The notes beneath the pieces were generated by a model. It searched no databases. It worked only from the letters and a program-made list of their open reading frames with translations, and was not told where the DNA came from. This document shows, in pieces, positions 45,880-54,411 of a DNA stretch of 64,000 nucleotides. How positions within the stretch are numbered: the first letter of the stretch is position 1; the number at the start of each line of letters is the position of its first letter. The translations under genes were made by a program, and so were the position numbers. Origin of the DNA: Micromonospora aurantiaca ATCC 27029 (GTDB taxonomy: Bacteria; Actinomycetota; Actinomycetes; Mycobacteriales; Micromonosporaceae); the NCBI RefSeq assembly GCF_000145235.1, contig NC_014391.1:2984001-3048000 (forward strand), read 5' to 3'.

Positions 45880-48162
45880 CCGCAGTTCCGAGGCGTAGGC
45901 CCGGCCGGCCCCGTCGGTCAGCCAGGCGTCGTCCGGGCCGGGCAGCAGCTCGGTGACGGTGAGCCCGACCCCGTCGCCGCCCTTGGTGTGCGCGCCGCGC
46001 AGCAGCGTGCACAGCAGCCGGGTGTAGACGCCGCTGGTCAGGTCCACGTAGCTGGGTTTGAGTTCGGTGTCGACCCGCACGAAGATCCGCTCGGGCAGGC
46101 CGAGCGCGAGCCGCCAGCGCCGTACCGCGAGGTAGCGTTCCCGCTCGCCCTTGACCGTGTGCAGGCCGGTCTCGCCCACAGTGGTGCGCCACGTCTCGCG
46201 GACCAGCACCAGGTCGTCGACTGTGACGCGCGGCGTGCGCCCGGCGTTGCCGGCCAGCTTCCACGTGTCGAACACCTGGTAGTCGAACAGCGGCGCGAAC
46301 ACCTCCAGCAGCGGCCACCGCCGCCCGTCGTCGGCGTGCGCGGAAAGGGTGCCGTCGTCGTCCGGCCGCACGGTCAGCGCGGTGATCGGCACGAGGCGGT
46401 CCGGGTCGGCGCCGGGAGCGCTGACGAACCCGAGCTGGGCGTCGGCGGGCCCGTGCAGCCACTCCGCGATCCGGGCGGTGTGCCGGGGCCAGTTCACCGG
46501 CGGCAGCAGCCGGACCCGGCCGCCGGGCAGGTCGGCGCGCATCCCGTCGCGCAGCCGCTGCGGGTCCGGGTGCCCGTACGCGAAGAAGTGCGTGTCGAAC
46601 GCGGCCAGGGCCACGTGCAGCTCGCCGAGCACGACTGTGAAGTCCCCGCGCAGCAGCGCCGCCTCGTCCGGGGCGCACACGTGCACGTCCGGGCTGTGGA
46701 TGCGGGCGGCGGCCCAGCCGGGCGCGTCGGCGGGGAACGCGGCGGCGACCCGCTCGGTCAGCGCGGCGGCGTCGAACCGCAGCTCCCGGGCGTCGGAGTC
46801 GGCGTCGGCCAGGCCGAGCACCGTCGCCCACCGGTCCAGGAACCCGGCGGTGACGGCGGCGGCGGGCGGATCCGCCCCGAACACCACCGCCTGCGCCAGG
46901 AACCACAGGTCGGCCACCGGCACGTCGTCGGTGGCCGACTCCGCCGCGAGGTCGCGGTACAGGGCGGCCAGCGCGTCGGCGTACGCCTGCCCGATCGCCG
47001 CGGTCAGCCACCGCGCCGACAGCAGCAGCGGTTCCAGCGGCGCGAGCCGTTCCAGTAGCGCGTCACCGAAGCGGACGTCCAGGTCGCGGACCGTCTCCAG
47101 GTGGCACAGCGTGCGCCCGGCGTACACCTCGCCGGGCTGCTGCCGCGCGGCCCGGCCGGTCAGTTCCACGAACCGCCGGTCCAACGCGGACATCGCCGCG
47201 GCCAGCGCGTCCGGGCCGTCGGCGGCGGCCACCGCGTCGCGCAGGTCGCTCACCGTCGCGAGGTCGCCGAGCACCCGCTCGCGGACCGTGTCGTCGCCGA
47301 TCGCGGCGAGCTGCTCGCGCAACGCGTCCTCGGCGGTGAGGTCGACCGGCAGGTCGAAGCCGATCCGCAGCACGCCGCGCCCGGCCAGGTCGTCGAGCTG
47401 CGCGTGCACGTCAGCGGCCCGGCGGAAGCCGCTCGCCGGGTCCGCGAGCAGCGCGGCGACCAGGTCGGCCACGCGCGGTCCGCGCCGCGCCAGCGTGAGC
47501 AGCGCGGCCGTCGCCGCCGGAAGTGTCTGCGGTGGATGGTGCGGATGCCGCAGCACGCGGTCGCGCAGGCTCAGGCGCGGGGCGAGCCGCACCGGCAGCC
47601 AGTCCCGCACGCCGGGCACCCGGGCGAAGGCCTCCGCGAGCGCGTCCAGGCCCCACCGCTCCAGGAACACCTTCCGGTTACGCGTCAGCGCCGCGCCGGG
47701 ACGCACCGTCGCGACCGGACCGCTGCCGCCCAGCTCGGTCCAGCAGATCGGGCCGAAGAAGCCCACCGTGTCGTTCTTCAGGCAGTACCGCTGCCAGTAC
47801 TTCGCGACGACCTCCTCCCGGTGCCGCCGGCGCAGATTGCGCGGGGCGTGCGGGCCGTCGCGCCGGATCGCGTCGACGGCGAGCAGGACCGCAGGGTTCT
47901 GCCAGGTCAGCGCCGTACGGAAGGCGTCGTCGCAGGCGATGTCGTAGACCGCCTGCCCGAGGTCGGCCGCGGCGGCGTCGAACGCCGCAGCGAACTCCGC
48001 GGCGTCGCCGTCCCCGCGCAGGTGCCGGTCGGCCGCCTCCGCGAGCGCCGGAGCGGCGAACCGGCTCATCCCGTCAGCCGGAAAACCGGCCGACCGGAGC
48101 AACGCGGAACGCCATACGTGCCAACGGGTTCCGGGCAGGGACGTGAGATGCTCTCGGGGCAT
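45847..48162 (-). CDS. Second LanB-like glutamylation-domain protein
   Basis: A 771-residue paralogue of the protein at 33.9-36.2 kb, identical in length and clearly similar throughout ([41 protein letters not shown] at 122-138, RVDTELKPSYVDLTS). The NisB R83/R87/T89 positions are R125, K129 and D131. It also lacks the elimination domain. It is encoded on the opposite strand, divergent from the KASIII-like operon and convergent with the terminal NRPS gene, which it overlaps by 33 bases. The ATG 48162 follows a TACCAT -10-like element by six bases, so a leaderless mRNA is likely. Its separate promoter suggests a role that is timed differently from the in-operon copy. Confidence 0.85.
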   Translation of the reverse strand: MPREHLTSLPGTRWHVWRSALLRSAGFPADGMSRFAAPALAEAADRHLRGDGDAAEFAAAFDAAAADLGQAVYDIACDDAFRTALTWQNPAVLLAVDAIRRDGPHAPRNLRRRHREEVVAKYWQRYCLKNDTVGFFGPICWTELGGSGPVATVRPGAALTRNRKVFLERWGLDALAEAFARVPGVRDWLPVRLAPRLSLRDRVLRHPHHPPQTLPAATAALLTLARRGPRVADLVAALLADPASGFRRAADVHAQLDDLAGRGVLRIGFDLPVDLTAEDALREQLAAIGDDTVRERVLGDLATVSDLRDAVAAADGPDALAAAMSALDRRFVELTGRAARQQPGEVYAGRTLCHLETVRDLDVRFGDALLERLAPLEPLLLSARWLTAAIGQAYADALAALYRDLAAESATDDVPVADLWFLAQAVVFGADPPAAAVTAGFLDRWATVLGLADADSDARELRFDAAALTERVAAAFPADAPGWAAARIHSPDVHVCAPDEAALLRGDFTVVLGELHVALAAFDTHFFAYGHPDPQRLRDGMRADLPGGRVRLLPPVNWPRHTARIAEWLHGPADAQLGFVSAPGADPDRLVPITALTVRPDDDGTLSAHADDGRRWPLLEVFAPLFDYQVFDTWKLAGNAGRTPRVTVDDLVLVRETWRTTVGETGLHTVKGERERYLAVRRWRLALGLPERIFVRVDTELKPSYVDLTSGVYTRLLCTLLRGAHTKGGDGVGLTVTELLPGPDDAWLTDGAGRAYASELRLQIVDPAQVR

Positions 48163-48168
48163 GGGGGA

Positions 48169-48174
48169 ATGGTA
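48169..48174 (-). promoter_or_regulatory. -10 element of a leaderless promoter (second LanB-like gene)
   Basis: On the minus strand TACCAT is followed by six bases and the ATG at 48162. The divergent KASIII-like gene starts only 45 bp away at 48208, so the two promoters must overlap or interlock. Confidence 0.45.
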
Positions 48175-48207
48175 AGCAGCGGCGGATCTGCGGCGGGACG
48201 GTCGAGC

Positions 48208-49218
48208 ATGAGCTTCGGGCTGGTGTCCTTCGGTGAGGCGCTCGGCGACCCGGCGCCCGTCGCCGACGTGGTGGCGCAGTACACCGACGACGTCAACCGC
48301 GTCCTCGGGTACGGCTACCGGCGGGTGCACCGCGCCGCGCCGGACGTCGGCCTGACCGACCTCGCCGAGCGGGCCGCCCGCCGCGCCCTGGACGCCGCCA
48401 CGCTGCCCGCCGCGCAGGTGGACCTGCTGGTGCTCGCCGTCACCGACCTCACCGAACACCTCTACTGGGACGCCGCCGCCGACCTGGCGTACCGGCTCGG
48501 CGCGGCCGGCGCCGAAGCGGTGCTGCTCACCCAGGCGTGCACCACCGGCGTGCTCAGCCTCGACACCGTCGCCGGCAAGTTCGCCACCCACCCGGAGTAC
48601 GCCACCGCGCTCGTGGTGGCCGCGAACCGGACCTGCGAGGCGTACTGGAACCGGATGGACACCCAGCCGATGGTGTTCTCCGACGGCGCGGTGGCCACAG
48701 TGGCCCGGCGCGGGCACCCCCGGCTGCGCTGGCAGGTCACCGAGGCGGCCACCGACGGCCGCTACGCCGGGTTCTACCGGCTCGACGGCGGTGGCGCGGC
48801 GGCGCCGTTCGCACCCGGTGCCGAGCCGCCCGCCGCCCGCGACGTGTGGCACGTGATGGAGTTCTTCGACTACGACCCCGAGCAGTTCGCGCAGTACGCC
48901 CGCCACCTCGACGAGCGGATGGTGCGGGTCACCGAACGCGCCTGCGAGCGGGCCGGCGTCACAGTCGCCGACCTGGCGCGGCTGATCCTGGTCGCCGACA
49001 ACGAACGCGCCATGACGTCGCTCGCCGAGGCCCACAAGGTGCCGCCGGAGCGGACCAACCGGGAGCTGGCGGCCGAGTACGGGCATCTCGGCGCGGCGGA
49101 CCAGCTGTTCGGACTGAGCCGCCTGTTCGACGCCGGTGAGCTGCACGACGGCGACCGGGTCGCGTTGATCTCGTTGGGCCGGGGCACCCACTGGGCCTGT
49201 ACGATCATCGAGGTATGA
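48208..49218 (+). CDS. KASIII-like acyltransferase lacking the catalytic His
   Basis: A 336-residue thiolase-fold protein of the FabH/KASIII type. The nucleophilic Cys is C111 (LLTQACTTGVLSLD). At the place of the FabH HQAN motif the sequence reads VADNER, so the catalytic His is lost, and the Asn motif reads YGHLGAAD, with His for Asn. Such enzymes usually do not decarboxylate and extend but move an acyl group to a hydroxyl, amine or another carrier (CerJ-like). I chose ATG 48208 because the family starts there; an upstream in-frame ATG at 48169 would overlap the divergent promoter. It shares ATGA with the following ACP gene, which is its likely partner. Confidence 0.82.
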   Translation: MSFGLVSFGEALGDPAPVADVVAQYTDDVNRVLGYGYRRVHRAAPDVGLTDLAERAARRALDAATLPAAQVDLLVLAVTDLTEHLYWDAAADLAYRLGAAGAEAVLLTQACTTGVLSLDTVAGKFATHPEYATALVVAANRTCEAYWNRMDTQPMVFSDGAVATVARRGHPRLRWQVTEAATDGRYAGFYRLDGGGAAAPFAPGAEPPAARDVWHVMEFFDYDPEQFAQYARHLDERMVRVTERACERAGVTVADLARLILVADNERAMTSLAEAHKVPPERTNRELAAEYGHLGAADQLFGLSRLFDAGELHDGDRVALISLGRGTHWACTIIEV

Positions 49219-49454
49219 GCATGTCCAGCCGGCTGGTGCGGCTCGTCGCCGACGTGCTGGAACTGCCCGTCGACCAGGTCGACGCGCAGACCGGCCCCGC
49301 GACCAGCGCCGCGTGGGTGAGCCTGCGTCACCTCCAGATCGTCGCGGCCGTCGAGGACGCGTACCGGATCTCGCTGACGCCCCGGGAGATCCGGACCGTG
49401 CGGTCGGTGGCCGACCTGCGCGCGCTGCTCGCCCAGCGGGGTGTGCCGGAGTGA
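49215..49454 (+). CDS. Discrete acyl carrier protein
   Basis: A 79-residue protein with an ACP four-helix pattern: LVRLVADVLELPVDQVDAQT before the attachment site and IVAAVEDAYRISLTPREIRTV after it. The phosphopantetheine serine is most likely S36 in AWVSLRHLQ, where the usual preceding Asp is replaced by Val. It is wedged by four-base overlaps between the KASIII-like gene and the E1-alpha gene. The most likely cargo is an acyl group handed over by the E2 domain two genes on. Confidence 0.8.
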   Translation: MSMSSRLVRLVADVLELPVDQVDAQTGPATSAAWVSLRHLQIVAAVEDAYRISLTPREIRTVRSVADLRALLAQRGVPE

Positions 49455-50353
49455 CAACCGCCCCGGCCCCGCTCGACGACGCCGACCTCGACGCGGGGCT
49501 GCTCATCCGCCGCTTCGAGGAGCACCTGCTGCGCCTGTACGCCGACGGTCACCTCGCCGGCACCACGCACACCTGCCTCGGCCAGGAGTACGTCCCGGTC
49601 GCGCTGGCCCCGCTGCTGACCGGCGACTTCGTGTTCAGCAACCACCGCGGCCACGGGCACTACCTGGCGCACTGCGGCGACCCGGAGGGCCTGCTGGCGG
49701 AACTGCTCGGCCGCGAGGGCGGGGTGTGCCACGGGTACGGCGGCAGCCAGCACCTGCGCCGGGACCGGTTCCTGTCCACCGGCGTGCAGGGGGAGAGCCT
49801 GCCTGCCGCTGTCGGCGTGGGGCTGCACCTCAACCGCACCGGGCAGGACGCGATGGTGGTGGCGTACATCGGCGACGGGACCTGGGGCGAGGGCGCTGTC
49901 TACGAGGCACTGAACATGGCCGCGCTGTGGCGGGTGCCGCTGCTCGTGGTGGTCGAGCACAACCGGATCGCCCAGTCCACCCCGACCACCGCGCAGCTCG
50001 CCGGCACCATCGCCGGCCGGGTCGCCGGGTTCGGCATCACCGTCAGCGAGTCCGAATCGCTCGACCTCACCGAGGTACGCGCCGCCGCCGCGCCGCACGT
50101 CGAGCGGGTCCGCGCCACCCGGACGCCGCACGTGCTCGTGCAGCACACGGTCCGGCTCGGCCCGCACAGCAAGGGCGACGACACCCGGCCCGCCGGCGAA
50201 CTCGACCGGCTGCGCCGCCTCGACTGGCTCCAGCGGTACGCCGAGGCGTACCCGGAGCGGTTCGCGGCCGCCGACGCGCGGGCCCGGCAGCGGGTCGCGG
50301 AGGTCTCGGCCGAGGTGCTGGCCCGGCCGCTCGCGCGCGGAGCGGCGGCGTGA
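49451..50353 (+). CDS. 2-Oxoacid dehydrogenase/ketose-cleaving E1 alpha subunit
   Basis: A 300-residue thiamine diphosphate enzyme subunit. The TPP motif is visible as GDGTWGEGAVYEALNMAALW (about 141-160) with the following VVVEHN, and the family's SNHRGHGHYLA and HGYGGSQH stretches. It forms an alpha2beta2 E1 with the first domain of the next protein. In the naphthyridinomycin pathway a comparable NapB/NapD pair takes a two-carbon unit from a ketose phosphate and places it on an ACP as a glycolyl group; gene order and architecture here agree with that. Starts at GTG 49451 overlapping the ACP gene. Confidence 0.88.
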   Translation: MTTAPAPLDDADLDAGLLIRRFEEHLLRLYADGHLAGTTHTCLGQEYVPVALAPLLTGDFVFSNHRGHGHYLAHCGDPEGLLAELLGREGGVCHGYGGSQHLRRDRFLSTGVQGESLPAAVGVGLHLNRTGQDAMVVAYIGDGTWGEGAVYEALNMAALWRVPLLVVVEHNRIAQSTPTTAQLAGTIAGRVAGFGITVSESESLDLTEVRAAAAPHVERVRATRTPHVLVQHTVRLGPHSKGDDTRPAGELDRLRRLDWLQRYAEAYPERFAAADARARQRVAEVSAEVLARPLARGAAA

Positions 50354-52386
50354 CGCGCGCCGAACGGGTCAGCCGCAACCTCAACCGGGCCCTGCACGCG
50401 CTGTTCGCCGCCGACGAGCGGGCCTGGCTGCTGGGGGAGGACGTCGCCGACCCGTACGGCGGGGCGTTCAAGGTGACCCAGGGGCTCTCCACCGCCTACC
50501 CGGACCGGGTGCTGTCGACGCCGCTGAGCGAGAACGGCATCACCGGCGTCGCGGGCGGCCTGGCGTTGTGCGGCGACACAGTGATCGTCGAGATCATGTT
50601 CGGGGACTTCGCCGGTCTCGCCTTCGACCCGATCCTCAACCTGATCACCAAGTCCGTCGCCATGTACGGCGAGCGCACCCCGATGCGGGTGGTGATCCGC
50701 TGCCCGGTCGGCGGCGGGCGGGGCTACGGCGCGACGCACAGCCAGAGCCCCCAGAAGCACTTCATCGGCATCCCGCACCTCGCGCTGTACGAGCTGTCCC
50801 CGCTGCACGACGCGGCCGACGTGCTGGCCGCCGCGCTGCGCCGGGACGAACCGGCGATGCTGTTCGAGGACAAGGTCCTCTACACCCGGCGGCGGTACGT
50901 GGACGGCCGCGTCGACGACCGCCTCGCCTTCGAACTGCGCGGCGCGGACGGCAACTGGGCCCGCGTCCACGACCCGGACGCCACCGGCGCGCCCACGCTC
51001 GTCATCGCGCCGGGCGGGGTCGCCGACCGGGCGATAGCCGCCGCCACCCGGGCCGCCGAGCGGGGACGTACGGTCGAGGTGCTGGTCCCGGCGCGGCTCT
51101 ACCCGGTGGACGTGGACGGCCTGCGCGACCTGCTCGACGGCGCGCACGGCGTGATCGTCGCCGAGGAGAGCACCGCGGGCGGTACGTGGGGGAGCGAGGT
51201 CGCCGCCCGCCTGCACGCCGAGGCCTGGCCGCTGCTGCGCGGCCCGGTAGAGCTGGTCAGCTCCGCCGACCGGGTCATCCCGTCCGCGCCGCACCTGGAA
51301 CGGACGGTGCTGCTCGGCACGGAGGCGATCCTGGACCGGATCATGCGCCTGCCCGCCGCGGTTCCGGTGCCGCGCACCGATTCCTCGCCTGCCGGTCCGC
51401 CGCCGCCGGATCCGACCTCGGCGGCGCCGTCGGGCGTCCCGGTGGACGTACCCCGGCTCAACCCCAACGACGACAGCTACGTGCTGCTGGAATGGCTGGT
51501 CGCGGACGGCGCCACGGTCGAGGCCGGTGAGCCGGTCGCGGCGGTCGAGACGTCCAAGGCGATCGAGGAGCTGGCCGCGACGCAGGCCGGAGTGCTGCGC
51601 CAGGACGTGGCCGTCGGCGCCGACTGTGCGCCGGGCGCACCCATCGGCCGGATCCTGCCCGCCCCGGTGCCGCTGCCGGCCGTGCCCGCCCCGGTGCCGC
51701 TGCCGGCTGTGCCCGCCCCGGTGCCGCCGGGACGGCCGCTGCCACCCGCACAGCGCCGCATCGCCGACGTGGTGGCCACCTCGCACCGGGAGATCCCGGT
51801 GGCCTTCACCGCCGTGCGCGTCGACGTGACGGCCGCGCTCGCGTACGCCCGCCGCGCCGCCGACGAGACCGGCGCCGCGGTCGGCCTGACCGAGGTCGTC
51901 ATCGCCGCCGTGGCCGCGCTGCACGAGCGGTTCCCCGCTCTCTACGCCCGGCTCACCGACGACGGCCTGATCCTCGACGCGGAAGCGCCGTCGATCGGGC
52001 TCACCGTCGACGTCGGCACCGGACTGTTCCTGCCGGTGATCCGGGACGCGGCCGCGCTGGACCTCGGCGACCTCGCCGACGCCGTGGTCGCGCTGCGGAT
52101 GAAGGCGCTGCGCGGCCGGCTCCGCGAGGAGGACATGGCCGGCATGAACCTCCTGGTCGCGCTCAACGACACACCCGGCGTCACGGTGGCCCGGCCGATC
52201 ATCCCGCCCGGCGTCACCTGCGCCCTGTCGGTGCCGGACGTGCACCGCGAGGTCGTGCTCGACGGCGACGGCGGGGTACGCGAGCGCACGGTGGCGGACC
52301 TGGGCCTGGCCTACGATCACCGGCTGGTCAACGGGGCGCAGGCCGGGGCGTACCTGGCCGCGCTCGGCGACGCGCTGCAACGGTGA
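50350..52386 (+). CDS. E1 beta-lipoyl-E2 acyltransferase fusion
   Basis: A 678-residue three-part protein. Residues 1-330 are the E1 beta subunit (PLSENGITGVAGGLA, RCPVGGGRGYGATHSQSP, EESTAGGTWGSEVA). Residues about 360-435 are a lipoyl domain with the lipoylation site K403 in VETSKAIEE. A Pro/Val/Ala-rich linker leads to the E2 catalytic core (about 465-678) with H657 in YDHRLVNGAQAG. It lacks an obvious subunit-binding domain. The enzyme would receive an acyl or hydroxyacetyl unit on lipoate and transfer it to CoA or, more likely here, to the ACP. No E3 gene is nearby, which fits a ketose (non-oxidative) substrate or use of the housekeeping E3. Confidence 0.88.
   Translation: MTRAERVSRNLNRALHALFAADERAWLLGEDVADPYGGAFKVTQGLSTAYPDRVLSTPLSENGITGVAGGLALCGDTVIVEIMFGDFAGLAFDPILNLITKSVAMYGERTPMRVVIRCPVGGGRGYGATHSQSPQKHFIGIPHLALYELSPLHDAADVLAAALRRDEPAMLFEDKVLYTRRRYVDGRVDDRLAFELRGADGNWARVHDPDATGAPTLVIAPGGVADRAIAAATRAAERGRTVEVLVPARLYPVDVDGLRDLLDGAHGVIVAEESTAGGTWGSEVAARLHAEAWPLLRGPVELVSSADRVIPSAPHLERTVLLGTEAILDRIMRLPAAVPVPRTDSSPAGPPPPDPTSAAPSGVPVDVPRLNPNDDSYVLLEWLVADGATVEAGEPVAAVETSKAIEELAATQAGVLRQDVAVGADCAPGAPIGRILPAPVPLPAVPAPVPLPAVPAPVPPGRPLPPAQRRIADVVATSHREIPVAFTAVRVDVTAALAYARRAADETGAAVGLTEVVIAAVAALHERFPALYARLTDDGLILDAEAPSIGLTVDVGTGLFLPVIRDAAALDLGDLADAVVALRMKALRGRLREEDMAGMNLLVALNDTPGVTVARPIIPPGVTCALSVPDVHREVVLDGDGGVRERTVADLGLAYDHRLVNGAQAGAYLAALGDALQR
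51658..51735 (+). repeat. 27-bp tandem repeat in the lipoyl-E2 linker
   Basis: A 27-base unit coding PAPVPLPAV is repeated almost exactly and then continues for a partial third unit (PAPVPP). It makes the extended Pro/Ala swinging-arm linker typical of E2 proteins. The two full copies differ at one base. Confidence 0.8.
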
Positions 52387-52460
52387 GGAGGCCCGCCCGG
52401 GGCGCGTGACCTGCGTTACCTCTCGCCGGGACGGGAATGTGATCACCGGGGGCGCATTTG

Positions 52461-52475
52461 ACTCACTGTGTGAGT
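52461..52475. promoter_or_regulatory. Inverted repeat upstream of the MFS gene
   Basis: ACTCAC and GTGAGT flank a three-base centre TGT in the gap between the E2 fusion and the Bcr/CflA-type gene. It is a plausible operator for a small repressor. If so the MFS protein starts at ATG 52563 and not at the TTG (52458) or GTG (52470) further upstream. Confidence 0.4.
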
Positions 52476-52562
52476 GCCGCACCCTCCCGCGCCCGGTCGC
52501 ACGACCGGGCCGGGACGCCCCAGACGACCGATGCCGCCCCGACGCCCACCCCGGGCGACCTG

Positions 52563-53786
52563 ATGAGCCGGAGCCGGCGGCTCAAGCTCGTGCTGGTCCT
52601 CGGCTCGCTGATCGCCGTGGGGCCGCTGACGATCGACATGTACCTGCCCGCGCTGCCCGCGATCGTCACCGACTTCGCGACCACGTCGGCGGCGGTCCAG
52701 TTGACGCTCACCGGCACGCTCGCCGGGCTCGCCGTCGGGCAGTTGCTGATCGGGCCGTTGTCGGACGCGGTCGGGCGGCGCCGCCCGCTGATCGCCGGTC
52801 TCCTGCTGCACATCGTGGCGTCGGCGCTGTGCGTGGTCGCCCCGAACATCGCCGTCCTGGGCGTCCTGCGCGTCGTGCAGGGCCTCGGTGTCGCCGCGAC
52901 CGCTGTGGTGGCGATGGCTGTGGTGCGTGACCTGTTCACCGGGTCGGCGTTCGCCACGATGCTGTCCCGGCTGCTGCTGGTGATGGGCGCGGCACCGGTC
53001 CTCGCCCCGACGCTGGGCGGCGGCGTGCTGCGGTGGACCGACTGGCGCGGCGTCTTCGTGGTCCTGGCCGTCTTCGGGGTGCTGCTCGTCGCGCTGGCCA
53101 CGCTCGCGCTGCCGGAGACGCTGCCGCCCGCGCGCCGCCGGCGCGGCGGGATCGTCGCGACCGTGATGACGTACGGCGGGCTGCTGCGGGACCGGGTCTT
53201 CGTCGGCCTCGTCCTGGTCGCCGGGCTGGCCATGGCCGCGCTGTTCGCGTACGTCGCGGGCTCGTCGTTCGTGCTGCAGGACGGGTACGGGCTCGACGAG
53301 CAGGAGTTCGGCCTGGCGTTCGGCGCGGGCGCGATCGGCCTGATCGGCGCCACCCAGTACAACGTGCGGCTGCTGCGGCGCTACCCGTCGCAGTGGATCC
53401 TGGTGACCTCGCTGGTGGCGGGCACGGTGGCCGGGCTGGCCCTGGTGGTGTTCGCCGCGACCGGCTTCGGTGGGCTGCCCGCCCTGCTGGTGTCGCTGTG
53501 GCTGGTGCTGGCGGCGGCGGGCCTGGCCATGCCGAACGCCCCGGCGCTGGCGCTGTCCCGTCACGGCGAGGCGGCCGGCACCGCGTCCGCGCTGCTCGGC
53601 GCGGTGCAGTTCGGCGTGGGCGCGGTGGCCGCGCCGCTGGTGGGCGTACTCGGCACCGGCGCGGTGGCGATGGCGCTGGTGGTGGCCGGCGGCATGGTGG
53701 TGGCGCTGGTGGTGCTGCTGGCGGTCGTGCGGCCGTCCCAGCTCGCCGGACTGGAGGCGGCGCCGGCGGTCGCCGTCGCGCACTGA
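52563..53786 (+). CDS. Bcr/CflA-family MFS drug exporter
   Basis: A 407-residue transporter with about 12 helices and the family pattern GPLTIDMYLPALPAIVTDF at the N-terminus, GPLSDAVGRRRPLIAG in the second loop and RVVQGLGVAATAVVAMAVVRDLF in helix 4-5. Relatives export bicyclomycin, chloramphenicol and sulfonamides. It follows the glycolyl-type operon by about 175 bases and probably serves resistance or export for the cluster. An upstream TTG or GTG would add about 31-35 polar residues, so the start is uncertain. Confidence 0.85.
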   Translation: MSRSRRLKLVLVLGSLIAVGPLTIDMYLPALPAIVTDFATTSAAVQLTLTGTLAGLAVGQLLIGPLSDAVGRRRPLIAGLLLHIVASALCVVAPNIAVLGVLRVVQGLGVAATAVVAMAVVRDLFTGSAFATMLSRLLLVMGAAPVLAPTLGGGVLRWTDWRGVFVVLAVFGVLLVALATLALPETLPPARRRRGGIVATVMTYGGLLRDRVFVGLVLVAGLAMAALFAYVAGSSFVLQDGYGLDEQEFGLAFGAGAIGLIGATQYNVRLLRRYPSQWILVTSLVAGTVAGLALVVFAATGFGGLPALLVSLWLVLAAAGLAMPNAPALALSRHGEAAGTASALLGAVQFGVGAVAAPLVGVLGTGAVAMALVVAGGMVVALVVLLAVVRPSQLAGLEAAPAVAVAH

Positions 53787-53823
53787 CCGGGCCGCCCGGA
53801 TCGCACCGGGTGCGCGCGGTGCC

Positions 53824-53829
53824 TACGCT
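53824..53829 (+). promoter_or_regulatory. -10 element of a leaderless promoter (P-loop kinase gene)
   Basis: TACGCT is followed by six bases and the ATG at 53836, with no ribosome binding site. Confidence 0.45.
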
Positions 53830-53835
53830 GCTGCC

Positions 53836-54411
53836 ATGACCGCCCCGGCCCGCATCCTGGTCGAGGGGATCCACGGCTCCGGCAAGTCGACGCTCGCCGC
53901 GCATCTGGCGCAGCGGTTCGGCCTGCCCTGGCATCCGGTCGACGACCTGCTGTGGGAGCCCGGCTGGGTCGAGGTGCCGGTGGCGGAGCAGCGTCGCCGG
54001 ATCGAGGCGATCTGTCGGCGCGACAGCTGGATCCTCGACGGCGCGTACCACGGCTGGCGGGACGTGGTCCTCGGCCGCGCCGACCTGGTGATCGGCCTGG
54101 ACCTTCCGCGCGGGGTCTCGTTCCGGCGGCTGCTGCGGCGCACGCTGCGGCGGCTGGCCGGCGGGGAGCTGATCTGCAACGGCAACCGGGAGACACTGCG
54201 CAGCGTGCTGTCCCGGGACTCGATCCTGGTGTGGCACCTGACCGGTTTCGGCCGGGCACGCCGACGCCTGCGGGCCTGGGCGGCCGACCCGGCCGGACCG
54301 CCGGTGCTGCTGTTCGGCGACCAGGCCGCGCTCGACGCCTGGCTGGCCCGCGGAGCGCCGCTGCCGCCGCATCCCGGTCCGGACCGGGGCGGCCTGCGGC
54401 CGCTGACGTGA
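53836..54411 (+). CDS. Adenylate-kinase-like P-loop protein
   Basis: A 191-residue P-loop NTPase of the shikimate/adenylate kinase type often named DNA topology modulation protein (FlaR-like). Walker A is GIHGSGKST (about 11-19). The region HPVDDLLWEPGW and WILDGAYHGWRDVVL, followed by ADLVIGLDLPRGVSFRRLLRRTLRR, matches that family. The substrate is unknown. It ends at 54411 directly against the stop codon of a convergent gene. Confidence 0.75.
   Translation: MTAPARILVEGIHGSGKSTLAAHLAQRFGLPWHPVDDLLWEPGWVEVPVAEQRRRIEAICRRDSWILDGAYHGWRDVVLGRADLVIGLDLPRGVSFRRLLRRTLRRLAGGELICNGNRETLRSVLSRDSILVWHLTGFGRARRRLRAWAADPAGPPVLLFGDQAALDAWLARGAPLPPHPGPDRGGLRPLT

Noticed and set aside
33933..52386. A classical class I lanthipeptide cluster.
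   Set aside because: Both LanB-like proteins lack the elimination domain, and I found no LanC, no Ser/Thr/Cys-rich small precursor gene and no dedicated leader protease.
49451..52386. A housekeeping pyruvate or branched-chain oxoacid dehydrogenase operon.
   Set aside because: The E1-beta/lipoyl/E2 fusion, the missing E3 and the coupled ACP and KASIII-like genes fit a biosynthetic role better, although an oxoacid substrate is not excluded.
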